From NCBI GenBank assembly GCA_046349515.1, contig JAXMCE010000004.1, positions 62,001 to 126,000 on the forward strand: a stretch of DNA of 64,000 nt, written 5' to 3'. The notes beneath the pieces are model-generated. The model saw nothing but the letters and a program-made list of their open reading frames with translations, did not search any database and was not told the DNA's origin. The DNA is from JBGPGW01 sp046349515. GTDB taxonomy: Bacteria > Pseudomonadota > Alphaproteobacteria > CADEGL01. Of the stretch, positions 16,940 through 23,735 are shown piece by piece. The stretch's first letter is position 1; each line of letters starts with the position of its first letter. A program made the translations under genes and the position numbers.

Positions 16940-18013
16940 TCATTCCTCGAGCTCGAGGGCCGTCATGAGTTCCACCCACTCGCGCTTTGACAGTCCACTC
17001 GACTCGGGCGTCACAGCCTCGTTCGCGAGCTTGCGCTTCACGACAGCCAACGCCTTTCCGGACAGCTTCACGCCGCTCATGACGTAATCCATGAACGCCT
17101 CATAGGCATGAGGCACCCAGCGCTGGACCGTCTTCAACATGACGTCGGCATAAGCGCGGATCTCGTACTGAGCATGCGGATCGGCGCGGAGACTCAGGAA
17201 ATGAAGCAGATTGTGCAAATCGACTTTCCAGTACCACTGCGTGTAGATGTTGGTCGGCAGCACCATGCGCGCCAGTTCGCGCGCGAGGCCGTGACGATCC
17301 GGATCGGCCACCGAGCCGTCGGCGTTCTCATTCAGAAGCTTGGTGTAGATCGTATAATCACGGGCGCTTTCTTCCTTGATCCATCCGAGCACCTCTCTCG
17401 CCTCCTCGGCGGACAAGACCTCTTCGCGCCCTTGCCGATTGGTCTTCGACTGCGTGGCCAGATGCCGAGGCGATGAGGGCTCGGGCTCACCGAACAGGTC
17501 CGGCTGTCCATGGGCCAGGTTGCGCTCGATCACCCGTTCAATTCGCCGCGTGAAGAGATAGTCGCGATCGGGGACGTAAAATTCATTGTCGAGGATCGAG
17601 TAGCGTGCCGAGTACTCGTTCACGCTCGCAGTGCGGTGTCGGATCCACTGCCGCGCCACGAAGATCGGCAGCTTGATGTGGTACTTGATCTCGCACATCT
17701 CGAAGGGTGTGGTGTGCCGATGGCGCATCAGGTAGTTGATGAGCCCCTTGTCCTCGCTGGTGCGCTTCGTGCCCTTGCCGTAGGAGACGCGTGCCGCTTG
17801 CACGATCGCGGCGTCATCGCCCATGTAGTCGATGACGCGGACAAAGCCGTGATCGAGGACAGGTAAAGGCTCGTAGAGAATCTCTTCGAGCGCGGCCACG
17901 GTGGCGCGCCGCGTCGTGGCTGTTGTTTGGCGAAGAGCCGCGACTTCCGCCTGCTGCTCCGCGCTCAAGGGGGAGGATCGGTCGTTCTTCTCAGCCGCTG
18001 ACGCCATTCCCAC
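16940..18013 (-). CDS. thyX: Flavin-dependent thymidylate synthase
   Basis: ThyX methylates dUMP to dTMP with methylenetetrahydrofolate and FADH2. The signature RHRTASVNEYSAR occupies residues 125-137, the invariant RHRxxSxNxxSxR motif. At 357 residues the protein is longer than many bacterial ThyX proteins, with an insert (DLFGEPEPSSPRHLATQSK region) after the flavin motif and an Ala/Thr-rich N-terminal extension. The GTG at 18013 lies five bases after GGGAGG; an in-frame ATG at 18007 is the alternative. It is first in an operon with the deaminase fusion gene. Confidence 0.95.
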   Translation of the reverse strand: MGMASAAEKNDRSSPLSAEQQAEVAALRQTTATTRRATVAALEEILYEPLPVLDHGFVRVIDYMGDDAAIVQAARVSYGKGTKRTSEDKGLINYLMRHRHTTPFEMCEIKYHIKLPIFVARQWIRHRTASVNEYSARYSILDNEFYVPDRDYLFTRRIERVIERNLAHGQPDLFGEPEPSSPRHLATQSKTNRQGREEVLSAEEAREVLGWIKEESARDYTIYTKLLNENADGSVADPDRHGLARELARMVLPTNIYTQWYWKVDLHNLLHFLSLRADPHAQYEIRAYADVMLKTVQRWVPHAYEAFMDYVMSGVKLSGKALAVVKRKLANEAVTPESSGLSKREWVELMTALELEE

Positions 18014-18155
18014 CCATGCCTCCCTTGGCCGGTCCGTTGACGGTATGCTTAGCTAATCCCGCGACGAACCGCAAAACGCGGCTCAAGGCCGGCTGCGATT
18101 TTCGCACGGCCGGGGAGCCGTGACGACGGTTCCCGAAAGACCTCATGGAGGGTCG

Positions 18156-18617
18156 ATGAAGTCCGTCCTGCCCACGCTTGTGCTCTGCCTCGGCATCATC
18201 GTCCTGTGGGGTCTCTGGGGATTCTTCGGCAAGCTGGCCCTCTCCCGCGCGATGCCCGCGACCTCCGTCTTCCTCGCCGAGATCGCGACCGGCGCGATCG
18301 TCGGCGTCCTGGCGCTCGCCCTTTTCGCCCGGAACGGTGCGATCCTGCCCTGGCAGGCTCCCGTCAATTTCTGGGGCATTCTCTCTGGCCTCGTCATGGC
18401 CATCGGTCTCCTGCTCTTCTACGTCGTGCTGGACATCGGTCAAGCGGTCGTCATCGTGCCCTTGACCGCGACCTATCCCCTCGTGACCGTGGCCTTGAGC
18501 CTCCTGTTCATGGGCGAACGGCCCACGACCACGCAATGGATCGGCCTCGTCCTCGTCGTGGCGGGCGGCAGCCTCCTGTTGACGGGGCCGGTGCTATCCA
18601 CCGACGGCGCGCCTTAA
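18156..18617 (+). CDS. Half-size EamA-domain membrane protein
   Basis: The 153-residue protein contains one EamA repeat with about five hydrophobic segments, from TLVLCLGIIVLWGLWGFFGK to WIGLVLVVAGGSLLLTG, and the repeat signature PLTATYPLVTVALSLLFMGE. Full drug/metabolite transporters have two such repeats, so this one would act as a dimer. GGAGGG lies just before the ATG at 18156. The substrate cannot be predicted. The stop codon is about 20 bases before the ssrA -35 element. Confidence 0.85.
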   Translation: MKSVLPTLVLCLGIIVLWGLWGFFGKLALSRAMPATSVFLAEIATGAIVGVLALALFARNGAILPWQAPVNFWGILSGLVMAIGLLLFYVVLDIGQAVVIVPLTATYPLVTVALSLLFMGERPTTTQWIGLVLVVAGGSLLLTGPVLSTDGAP

Positions 18618-18635
18618 CCATCGCGCGGGGGCTCT

Positions 18636-18663
18636 TTGCGCCCCGTCCCGGACTTCCTATATA
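18636..18663 (+). promoter_or_regulatory. Promoter of ssrA
   Basis: TTGCGC at 18636 and TATATA at 18658 are separated by 16 bases. Transcription would begin around 18670-18672, at the 5' edge of the tmRNA acceptor piece. The fit between promoter and RNA start supports both calls. Confidence 0.6.
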
Positions 18664-18670
18664 GTCAAAT

Positions 18671-18960
18671 TGCCGGCCTCGGCCGGCTACGGCGATAAAT
18701 GTCATGCGCAATAGGCGCAACGGACCCGGGGGCAGTACCCGGCGCCTCCACCAGTTTTCCCTGCCGGACGGCGAGTCCGCCCGGCAGGATCCCACGGGGG
18801 CGAACCAGGATCGACGTGCGTTGAAAGGCATGAACTTCGCTCGGTATGGTTCCGCCGTTATCGGGCCGATCCAATAGGTGCCAACGATAATGAGTTGGCT
18901 CTCGCTGCTTAAGACCTAAGCAAGCGCGGTTCGGGGGGCACCGGGCAACAGAAGCCCCCC
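18671..18960 (+). ncRNA. ssrA: Transfer-messenger RNA, circularly permuted two-piece form
   Basis: The gene order is acceptor piece, removed spacer, coding piece. The acceptor piece ends in CGCCTCC-A-CCA at 18743-18753. The coding piece begins at 18796 with GGGGGCG, which pairs with CGCCTCC over seven positions and places a G:U wobble at the third pair, the alanine identity element. The spacer holds an eight-pair hairpin (CCTGCCGG with CCGGCAGG). The resume codon GCC is at 18880, and the tag frame 18880-18912 reads ANDNELALAA then TAA. A seven-pair GGGGGGC/GCCCCCC hairpin at 18933-18960 closes the gene. tmRNA rescues stalled ribosomes and tags the nascent protein for ClpXP. The outer ends are approximate. 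Confidence 0.9.
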
Positions 18961-19007
18961 ACTCGATCCGCGTCGGCCCCGCGGGAGAAGATGGTGCGGG
19001 AGGGGGC

Positions 19008-19508
19008 ATGGCCAAGGACCAGCTGCGCTACGACAAACTCATCGAGGATGCTTTGCGCGGCGTCGTCCGCTCCGCCCTCCGATCGGCGGCAGAGCATGGG
19101 CTGCCGGGCGCGCACCACTTCTACATAACCTTTCGCACGTCCCATCCCGGCGTCGACATTCCCGATCGCCTTCGCCTCCAATATCCCGACCAGATGACGA
19201 TCGTGCTCCAGCACCAATACTGGGGGCTCGATGTCGAGGACTCCTTGTTTCAGATAACGCTCAGTTTCAACAAGATGCAGGAGCGTCTGACGATTCCCTT
19301 CGCGGCGGTCACGGGTTTCTCGGACCCGTCCGTGCAATTCGGCCTGCAATTCGAGCAGGCCGCCGAGAGCTCCGTTGAGGGAACGAGCGCCTCGACCAAG
19401 ACCGCCCCGCCCACCACACCGCCCGACTCCCTTCCGGCGCCGTCGGGAGCCACCGCGCCCGAAGAGCGCGGCCGCATCGTCACACTCGATTCGTTCCGGA
19501 AAAAGTGA
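19008..19508 (+). CDS. sspB: SspB-family ClpXP adaptor, alpha type
   Basis: SspB tethers ssrA-tagged proteins to ClpXP. The 166-residue protein has the SspB fold in residues 1-115 (LPGAHHFYITFRT, DRLRLQYPDQMTIVLQHQYW, FNKMQERLTIPFAAVTGF), an acidic/Ala/Pro-rich flexible linker, and a short basic tail, RIVTLDSFRKK, which matches the position of the ClpX-binding tail in characterised SspB proteins. A purine-rich GGGAGGGGG lies just before the ATG at 19008. It begins 48 bases after the tmRNA gene whose tag it should recognise, and 53 bases before the fumarase gene. Confidence 0.93.
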   Translation: MAKDQLRYDKLIEDALRGVVRSALRSAAEHGLPGAHHFYITFRTSHPGVDIPDRLRLQYPDQMTIVLQHQYWGLDVEDSLFQITLSFNKMQERLTIPFAAVTGFSDPSVQFGLQFEQAAESSVEGTSASTKTAPPTTPPDSLPAPSGATAPEERGRIVTLDSFRKK

Positions 19509-19561
19509 ATCCCGGCCCACTCTGTTGTGGAACGGGCCCGACCTAAGACCAAGGAGCGGCC

Positions 19562-21178
19562 ATGCCCGACTTCGCCTTCCAGCACATGTTTCCGCTCGCA
19601 CCGGACGACACGCCCTACCGAAAGATCAGCGGTGACTTCGTCTCGACGGCGACGTTCGACGGGGCACCGCTCCTTAAAGTCGCGCGCGAGGGACTGACGC
19701 GGCTATCCGCCGAAGCCTTCACCGACATCGCACACCTCCTGCGGCCGGGCCATTTGAAGCAGCTCCGCGCCGTCTACGATGACCCCGAAGCATCCGAGAA
19801 CGACAAGTTCGTGGCCCTCGAGCTCTTGAAGAACGCCAACATCGCCGCCGGCAAGATCCTGCCCATGTGCCAGGACACCGGCACGGCCATCATCATGGCA
19901 AAGAAAGGTGAGCGCGTGTTCACCGGCGGGGGCGACGAGGCCGCGCTGTCCAAGGGCGTCTTCGAGGCCTACACGATCGGCCACCTCCGCTACAGCCAGA
20001 TGGCCCCTCTCGACATGTACAAGGAGGTCAACACCCGCACCAACCTCCCGGCCCAGATCGACATCTATGCGACGGAGGGCGATGCCTACGAGTTCCTCTT
20101 CGTCTCGAAGGGCGGTGGTTCGGCCAACAAGTCGTATCTCTATCAAGAGACGCGGGCGATTCTGAACCCGGCCGCGCTTCTCAAGTTCATCGAGGAGAAG
20201 ATGGCATCCCTCGGCACCGCCGCCTGCCCGCCCTATCACCTGGCGGTCGTGATCGGCGGCACCTCTGCCGAACTCACTTTGAAGACGGTCAAACTGGCGT
20301 CCTGCCGCTACCTCGACACGCTGCCATCGGCCGGCAACGAGCACGGCCAAGCCTTCCGCGACCATGCGCTCGAGGCGGAGATCCTCGCGCTCAGCCGGCG
20401 GATCGGCATCGGCGCTCAGTTCGGCGGCAAGTACTTCTGCCATGACGTGCGCGTCATTCGCCTTCCGCGGCATGGCGCGAGCCTTCCCATCGGCATCGGC
20501 GTGTCCTGTTCCGCCGACCGGCAGGCCAAGGCCAAGATCACGAAAGACGGTTTGTTCCTCGAGCGGCTCGAAACCAATCCCGCCCAGTACCTGCCCGAGA
20601 TCACGCACCGGGAGCTTGGCGGGGACGTGGTGAACCTCGACCTCGGCCGTCCGATGGCGGAGATCCGGAGGACCCTCAGCCGCTATCCGATCAAGACGCG
20701 CCTGTCACTCTCCGGCCCCCTCATCGTCGCGCGCGACATCGCGCATGCGAAGCTGAAGGAGCGCCTCGACAAAGGCGAAGGGCTACCAGGCTACGCGAAG
20801 GAACGCATGATCTACTATGCCGGCCCTGCGAAGACGCCAGCCGGTTACGCATCAGGCTCCTTCGGCCCGACGACAGCCGGGCGAATGGACTCCTACGTCG
20901 ACCTCTTCATGGCGAATGGCGGCAGCTTCGTGACGCTTGCCAAAGGCAACCGCTCGCGCCAGGTGACGGATGCGTGCAAGAAGCATGGCGGCTTCTACCT
21001 TGGCTCGATCGGCGGTCCGGCGGCGCGACTTGCGCAGGACTGCATCAAGAAAGTCGAGGTCCTGGAGTACCCGGAGCTCGGCATGGAGGCCATCTGGAGC
21101 ATCGAGGTCGAAGACTTTCCGGCCTTCATCGTCGTGGACGATAAAGGCAACGACTTCTTCGCCCATGTGGGGAAGTGA
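19562..21178 (+). CDS. fumA: Class I fumarate hydratase (4Fe-4S)
   Basis: The enzyme interconverts fumarate and malate in the citric acid cycle. The 538-residue single chain carries both halves of class I fumarases. Fe-S cluster ligands are visible as Cys103 in PMCQDTGTA, a cysteine in KYFCHDVRV and one in GIGVSCSADRQ; the C-terminal half has GPTTAGRMDSY. Class I enzymes are oxygen sensitive, in contrast to the oxygen-stable class II enzyme. GGAGCGG precedes the ATG at 19562. The stop overlaps the next gene by four bases. Confidence 0.96.
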   Translation: MPDFAFQHMFPLAPDDTPYRKISGDFVSTATFDGAPLLKVAREGLTRLSAEAFTDIAHLLRPGHLKQLRAVYDDPEASENDKFVALELLKNANIAAGKILPMCQDTGTAIIMAKKGERVFTGGGDEAALSKGVFEAYTIGHLRYSQMAPLDMYKEVNTRTNLPAQIDIYATEGDAYEFLFVSKGGGSANKSYLYQETRAILNPAALLKFIEEKMASLGTAACPPYHLAVVIGGTSAELTLKTVKLASCRYLDTLPSAGNEHGQAFRDHALEAEILALSRRIGIGAQFGGKYFCHDVRVIRLPRHGASLPIGIGVSCSADRQAKAKITKDGLFLERLETNPAQYLPEITHRELGGDVVNLDLGRPMAEIRRTLSRYPIKTRLSLSGPLIVARDIAHAKLKERLDKGEGLPGYAKERMIYYAGPAKTPAGYASGSFGPTTAGRMDSYVDLFMANGGSFVTLAKGNRSRQVTDACKKHGGFYLGSIGGPAARLAQDCIKKVEVLEYPELGMEAIWSIEVEDFPAFIVVDDKGNDFFAHVGK

Positions 21179-21684
21179 GCGCCACGCGCGACATCCTGCC
21201 CGATGTGCTTGAACCCGGTTTGCGCCTCGTTTTCTGCGGGAGCGCCGCCGGCACGGCATCGGCCCGCCGGCGCGCCTACTATGCCGGGCCCGGCAACCGG
21301 TTCTGGCCGACACTGTTCGATGTGGGTCTGACCCCGCGCCTCCTCGCCCCCTGCGAATTCAGGACTGTGCTCCGCTACGGCATGGGTCTCACCGACCTGA
21401 CCAAGGATCAATTTGGCGAGGACCGGACGATCCGGCGTCGAGCAGACGATGCGATGGCACTCGAGCGCAAGGTCGAGCGATACCAGCCAGGGATTCTCGC
21501 CTTCGTCGGCAAGGCCGCGGCCAAGGCTGCGCTCGGTCTCGCCCGCGTGGGCTACGGGCCGCTCGAGCGGCGGATGGCGACGACCCAGCTGTTCGTCCTG
21601 CCCTCCCCCTCGGGTGCGGCCAGAGGGTCGTGGGATCCGGGATGGTGGCAGGCGCTTGCTCGGCACGCGAGGGTAGGGCCGTGA
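21175..21684 (+). CDS. mug: Mug/TDG-type mismatch-specific uracil-DNA glycosylase
   Basis: The 169-residue protein matches the Mug family: FCGSAAGTASARRRAYYAGP occupies the position of the active-site loop with the base-binding segment, followed by GNRFWPTLFDVGL, GKAAAKAAL and the late loop LPSPSGAARG (canonical PNPSG). Mug enzymes remove uracil or ethenocytosine opposite guanine. The catalytic Asn typical of E. coli Mug is not present in the CGSAAG segment, as in some subfamilies, so substrate range is uncertain. The GTG start overlaps the fumarase stop (GTGA). Confidence 0.85.
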   Translation: MSATRDILPDVLEPGLRLVFCGSAAGTASARRRAYYAGPGNRFWPTLFDVGLTPRLLAPCEFRTVLRYGMGLTDLTKDQFGEDRTIRRRADDAMALERKVERYQPGILAFVGKAAAKAALGLARVGYGPLERRMATTQLFVLPSPSGAARGSWDPGWWQALARHARVGP

Positions 21685-22055
21685 GTCGGAGCGGAAGCCG
21701 TTTCGTCGACCAGCTCGTCGCCAAGCTGACCCCCCTCGGCCCCGCGGTGCCACGAAAGATGTTCGGCGGCTACGGGATCTATCTCGACGGCTCGTGCTTC
21801 GGGATCGTCGCGGGCGACACCCTATTCTTCAAAGTGGACGACCGCTCCCGCCGGGATTTCGAAGCGGCCGGCACTGGGCCGTTCCAACCTTGGGATGACC
21901 GCCCGACCGTGCTGAAGTCGTTCTACGAAGTCCCCGAACCGGTCCTCAACGATGGACGCGCTCTGTGCGACTGGGCGCGACGCGCCGTCGCCGCGGCGCA
22001 CGCCGCGGCGACATCCCGCCCGCGGAAGAAGCGCCGCTCGCATCAGAATCCGTAA
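21681..22055 (+). CDS. TfoX N-terminal-domain protein
   Basis: The 124-residue protein contains a TfoX N-terminal domain: FVDQLVAKLTPLGPAVPRKM, the FGGYGIYLDG turn and the FKVDDRSRRDFEAAGTGPF region. A basic tail follows (RPRKKRRS). Stand-alone TfoX-N proteins are widespread and their role outside competence control is unknown. Its GTG start overlaps the glycosylase stop by four bases, so fumarase, glycosylase and this gene form a coupled set. It converges on the amidohydrolase gene, with a 13-base overlap of the 3' ends. Confidence 0.85.
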   Translation: MSRSGSRFVDQLVAKLTPLGPAVPRKMFGGYGIYLDGSCFGIVAGDTLFFKVDDRSRRDFEAAGTGPFQPWDDRPTVLKSFYEVPEPVLNDGRALCDWARRAVAAAHAAATSRPRKKRRSHQNP

Positions 22056-22882
22056 AGCTCCGCCGCGTTGTCGCAGAAGAGCTTCTTCTGGAGGGCGGGA
22101 TCCGTGGTCCAGCTCGGCACGAGATCCAGAAGCGCCACATCGTCCGGCATCGGGCCGGTGACCGCGGGGTGCGGCCAATCGGTGCCCCAGACGCACCGTT
22201 CGGGCGCCACGGCCAGGAGGTGCCGGGCCAGGGGCGCGACGTCGTCGTAGGGCGGGCCCAGAGCCGTCACGGCATAGGCGCCCGAGAGCTTGACCCAAGT
22301 CCGTCCCTCCTTGAGGAGCGCGTCCATGACCGCAAAGGCTGGGTGGTCGAGGCCGATCGACACCGAGGTATAGCCCATGTGGTCGATCACGATGGGGACC
22401 GGCAGGGCACGAAGCCGGGGGGCCAGTTCGGGCAAGGTCCGCACATCGACGAGGAGCTGGATATGCCAGCCGAACGTCCTGAGGCGGGCGGCCATCGCTT
22501 CGAGGGCATCGATCGGCGTGCCGCCCTTGTAGAGGACGTTGAAACGCACGCCGCGGAATCCGAGTCGATCGAGGCGCTCGACCTCAGCTTCAGACACATC
22601 ACCGGGCAGGACAGCGACACCGCGGGCATTCTTCCCGAGAGCGCGCACCGCCTCTTCGCTGCACCGATTGTCCATACCATAGACGCTCGGCTGCACGACG
22701 ACGCAACGCTCGAGTCCGAGTCGTGACTGGAGTTGTATGTAATGCTCGACCAATGCTTCGGGCGGCGTGAAGCTCCGATTCGGCTGATAGGGAAATCGAG
22801 CAAGCGGCCCGAAGACATGGAAGTGACAATCGCACGCGCCGGGTGGCGGTTGAAAGCGCGGACGCTGTTCAGCGATCGCCAT
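22043..22882 (-). CDS. Amidohydrolase_2 family hydrolase (PDC lactonase-like)
   Basis: A 279-residue TIM-barrel metal-dependent hydrolase. Key segments are DCHFHVFGP near the N-terminus, VIDHMGY in the middle and VWGTDWPHP near the end, giving the His/His/Asp metal and catalytic set. The opening, with FPYQPNRSFTPPEA, resembles 2-pyrone-4,6-dicarboxylate lactonases and sulfomuconolactone hydrolases of aromatic catabolism. No other aromatic degradation gene is nearby, so the substrate is open. The ATG at 22882 is chosen because it begins the conserved region; AAGGAG lies 11 bases upstream. Confidence 0.85.
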   Translation of the reverse strand: MAIAEQRPRFQPPPGACDCHFHVFGPLARFPYQPNRSFTPPEALVEHYIQLQSRLGLERCVVVQPSVYGMDNRCSEEAVRALGKNARGVAVLPGDVSEAEVERLDRLGFRGVRFNVLYKGGTPIDALEAMAARLRTFGWHIQLLVDVRTLPELAPRLRALPVPIVIDHMGYTSVSIGLDHPAFAVMDALLKEGRTWVKLSGAYAVTALGPPYDDVAPLARHLLAVAPERCVWGTDWPHPAVTGPMPDDVALLDLVPSWTTDPALQKKLFCDNAAELYGF

Positions 22883-23186
22883 CCTTCGAATCACTCCTTC
22901 ACATCGCGCGCGCCGGGGTGGGCCACGGTCGTCGTTCTTGTGCGGCGAACCGCGTGAACGCGTCAAGCGGGTCGATGACAAGGGGAGCTGCGGGGAGAAT
23001 CAGACTTGACATTGCGCAGGTGCAGTGGTTGCGCGCACCGCATATGTGATGAATCAATTCGTTAACGGTCTTCGACACATGTCATCCGAGTACTTGCATT
23101 CGGTCGAGAGCTTGGGAACAATCACGTTACAAAACCAAGAACACACGACACACAGGGTTTCCACCTTCGAACTTTCGAGCCGTCCA
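22883..23186. other. Divergent intergenic region, no gene seen
   Basis: These 304 bases separate the minus-strand amidohydrolase from the plus-strand RHH protein. The right half (from about 23035) is markedly more AT-rich than the surrounding genes and should hold the promoter of the RHH gene. I see no RNA gene, repeat or conserved small reading frame. An open frame extends upstream from the RHH gene to 23025, but the family's start lies at 23187. Confidence 0.5.
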
Positions 23187-23426
23187 ATGCCGAACCTCAT
23201 CCAAAAACGATCCGTGGTTATCGCGGGCCATCGGACGAGCGTCTCCCTTGAGCAGCCATTCTGGCGCGCGCTGAAGGACATCGCCGTCAGACGCCGGACG
23301 TCGATCAACCGACTCGTCGAAGAGATCGACTCGCGACGTGATGGCAACCTGTCCAGCGCCATCCGCGTCTACATTCTCGAATCGGTACATCGCAATCGGC
23401 GCGAACGCGTGTTGCTGCCTGACTGA
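23187..23426 (+). CDS. Ribbon-helix-helix domain protein (RHH_4 type)
   Basis: The 79-residue protein has a basic beta strand (KRSVVIAGHRTSVSLEQPFW) followed by two helices with KDIAVRRRTSINRLVEEID and SSAIRVYILESV. This pattern, including the ISINxLxxEID-like turn, is that of the RHH_4 family of small DNA-binding proteins common in alphaproteobacteria. The target is unknown. The ATG at 23187 matches the family start. A strong terminator follows 29 bases after the stop, so it is probably monocistronic. Confidence 0.8.
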   Translation: MPNLIQKRSVVIAGHRTSVSLEQPFWRALKDIAVRRRTSINRLVEEIDSRRDGNLSSAIRVYILESVHRNRRERVLLPD

Positions 23427-23455
23427 CGCGAGTTCGCTCGCAGCCCGTTGCGCGA

Positions 23456-23480
23456 AAGGGCCGGCCCGGAGCCGGCCCTT
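23456..23480 (+). terminator. Rho-independent terminator after the RHH gene
   Basis: A perfect ten-pair stem (AAGGGCCGGC with GCCGGCCCTT) surrounds a five-base loop and is followed by CTCATTT. It separates the RHH gene from the ppk2 promoter region. Confidence 0.8.
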
Positions 23481-23656
23481 CTCATTTGACGACCCGGGTC
23501 AGGCGAATCGCGCAGCGACCTCGCTCCCGGCCCCGCTCGCCTGGAGCACAGGAGATTTTTTCGGAGCGCGGCCGGTCCGGGTTCCATCCAAAAAAGTTAA
23601 TATTTTCCAGTATGTTAAAAAGACGCTGCCGCCAGCCTGACAACGGCGTGGACTGC

Positions 23657-23670
23657 TTGATCTAAATCAA
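23657..23670. promoter_or_regulatory. FNR/FixK-type anaerobox upstream of ppk2
   Basis: The site TTGATCTAAATCAA matches the consensus TTGAT-N4-ATCAA at all ten defined positions. Its centre is about 72 bases before the ppk2 ATG. An exact match is not expected by chance in a window of this size and base composition. It predicts low-oxygen activation of ppk2 by an FNR, FnrN or FixK-like regulator, which is not encoded here. Confidence 0.7.
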
Positions 23671-23702
23671 GGCAACGACTAAGCAACTTGGCGCAAGCGA
23701 AG

Positions 23703-23720
23703 ATGACACTTTGATGACAC
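23703..23720 (-). promoter_or_regulatory. Pho-box-like direct repeat upstream of ppk2
   Basis: ATGACAC occurs twice with a four-base spacer, an 11-base period. On the minus strand each unit reads GTGTCAT, six of seven bases of the PhoB half-site CTGTCAT, with the same spacing. The orientation is opposite to ppk2 and the site lies near or after the expected transcription start, so it is only a candidate. Confidence 0.35.
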
Positions 23721-23735
23721 CTCTGGGAGGACGCC

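Larger units (their letters stand above)
23481..23735 (+). other. ppk2 upstream region
   Basis: These 255 bases hold no gene. They contain an AT-rich segment at about 23583-23620, the FNR/FixK-type site at 23657-23670, an 11-base-period direct repeat at 23703-23720 and the ribosome binding site GGGAGG at about 23725. The length and site density suggest a regulated promoter rather than a simple spacer. Confidence 0.6.

Noticed and set aside
18614..18621. TTAACCAT, a CtrA half-site-like octamer upstream of ssrA
   Set aside because: It overlaps the stop codon of the EamA gene and has no partner half-site at the right spacing. The same octamer occurs inside miaA, so chance is a sufficient explanation.
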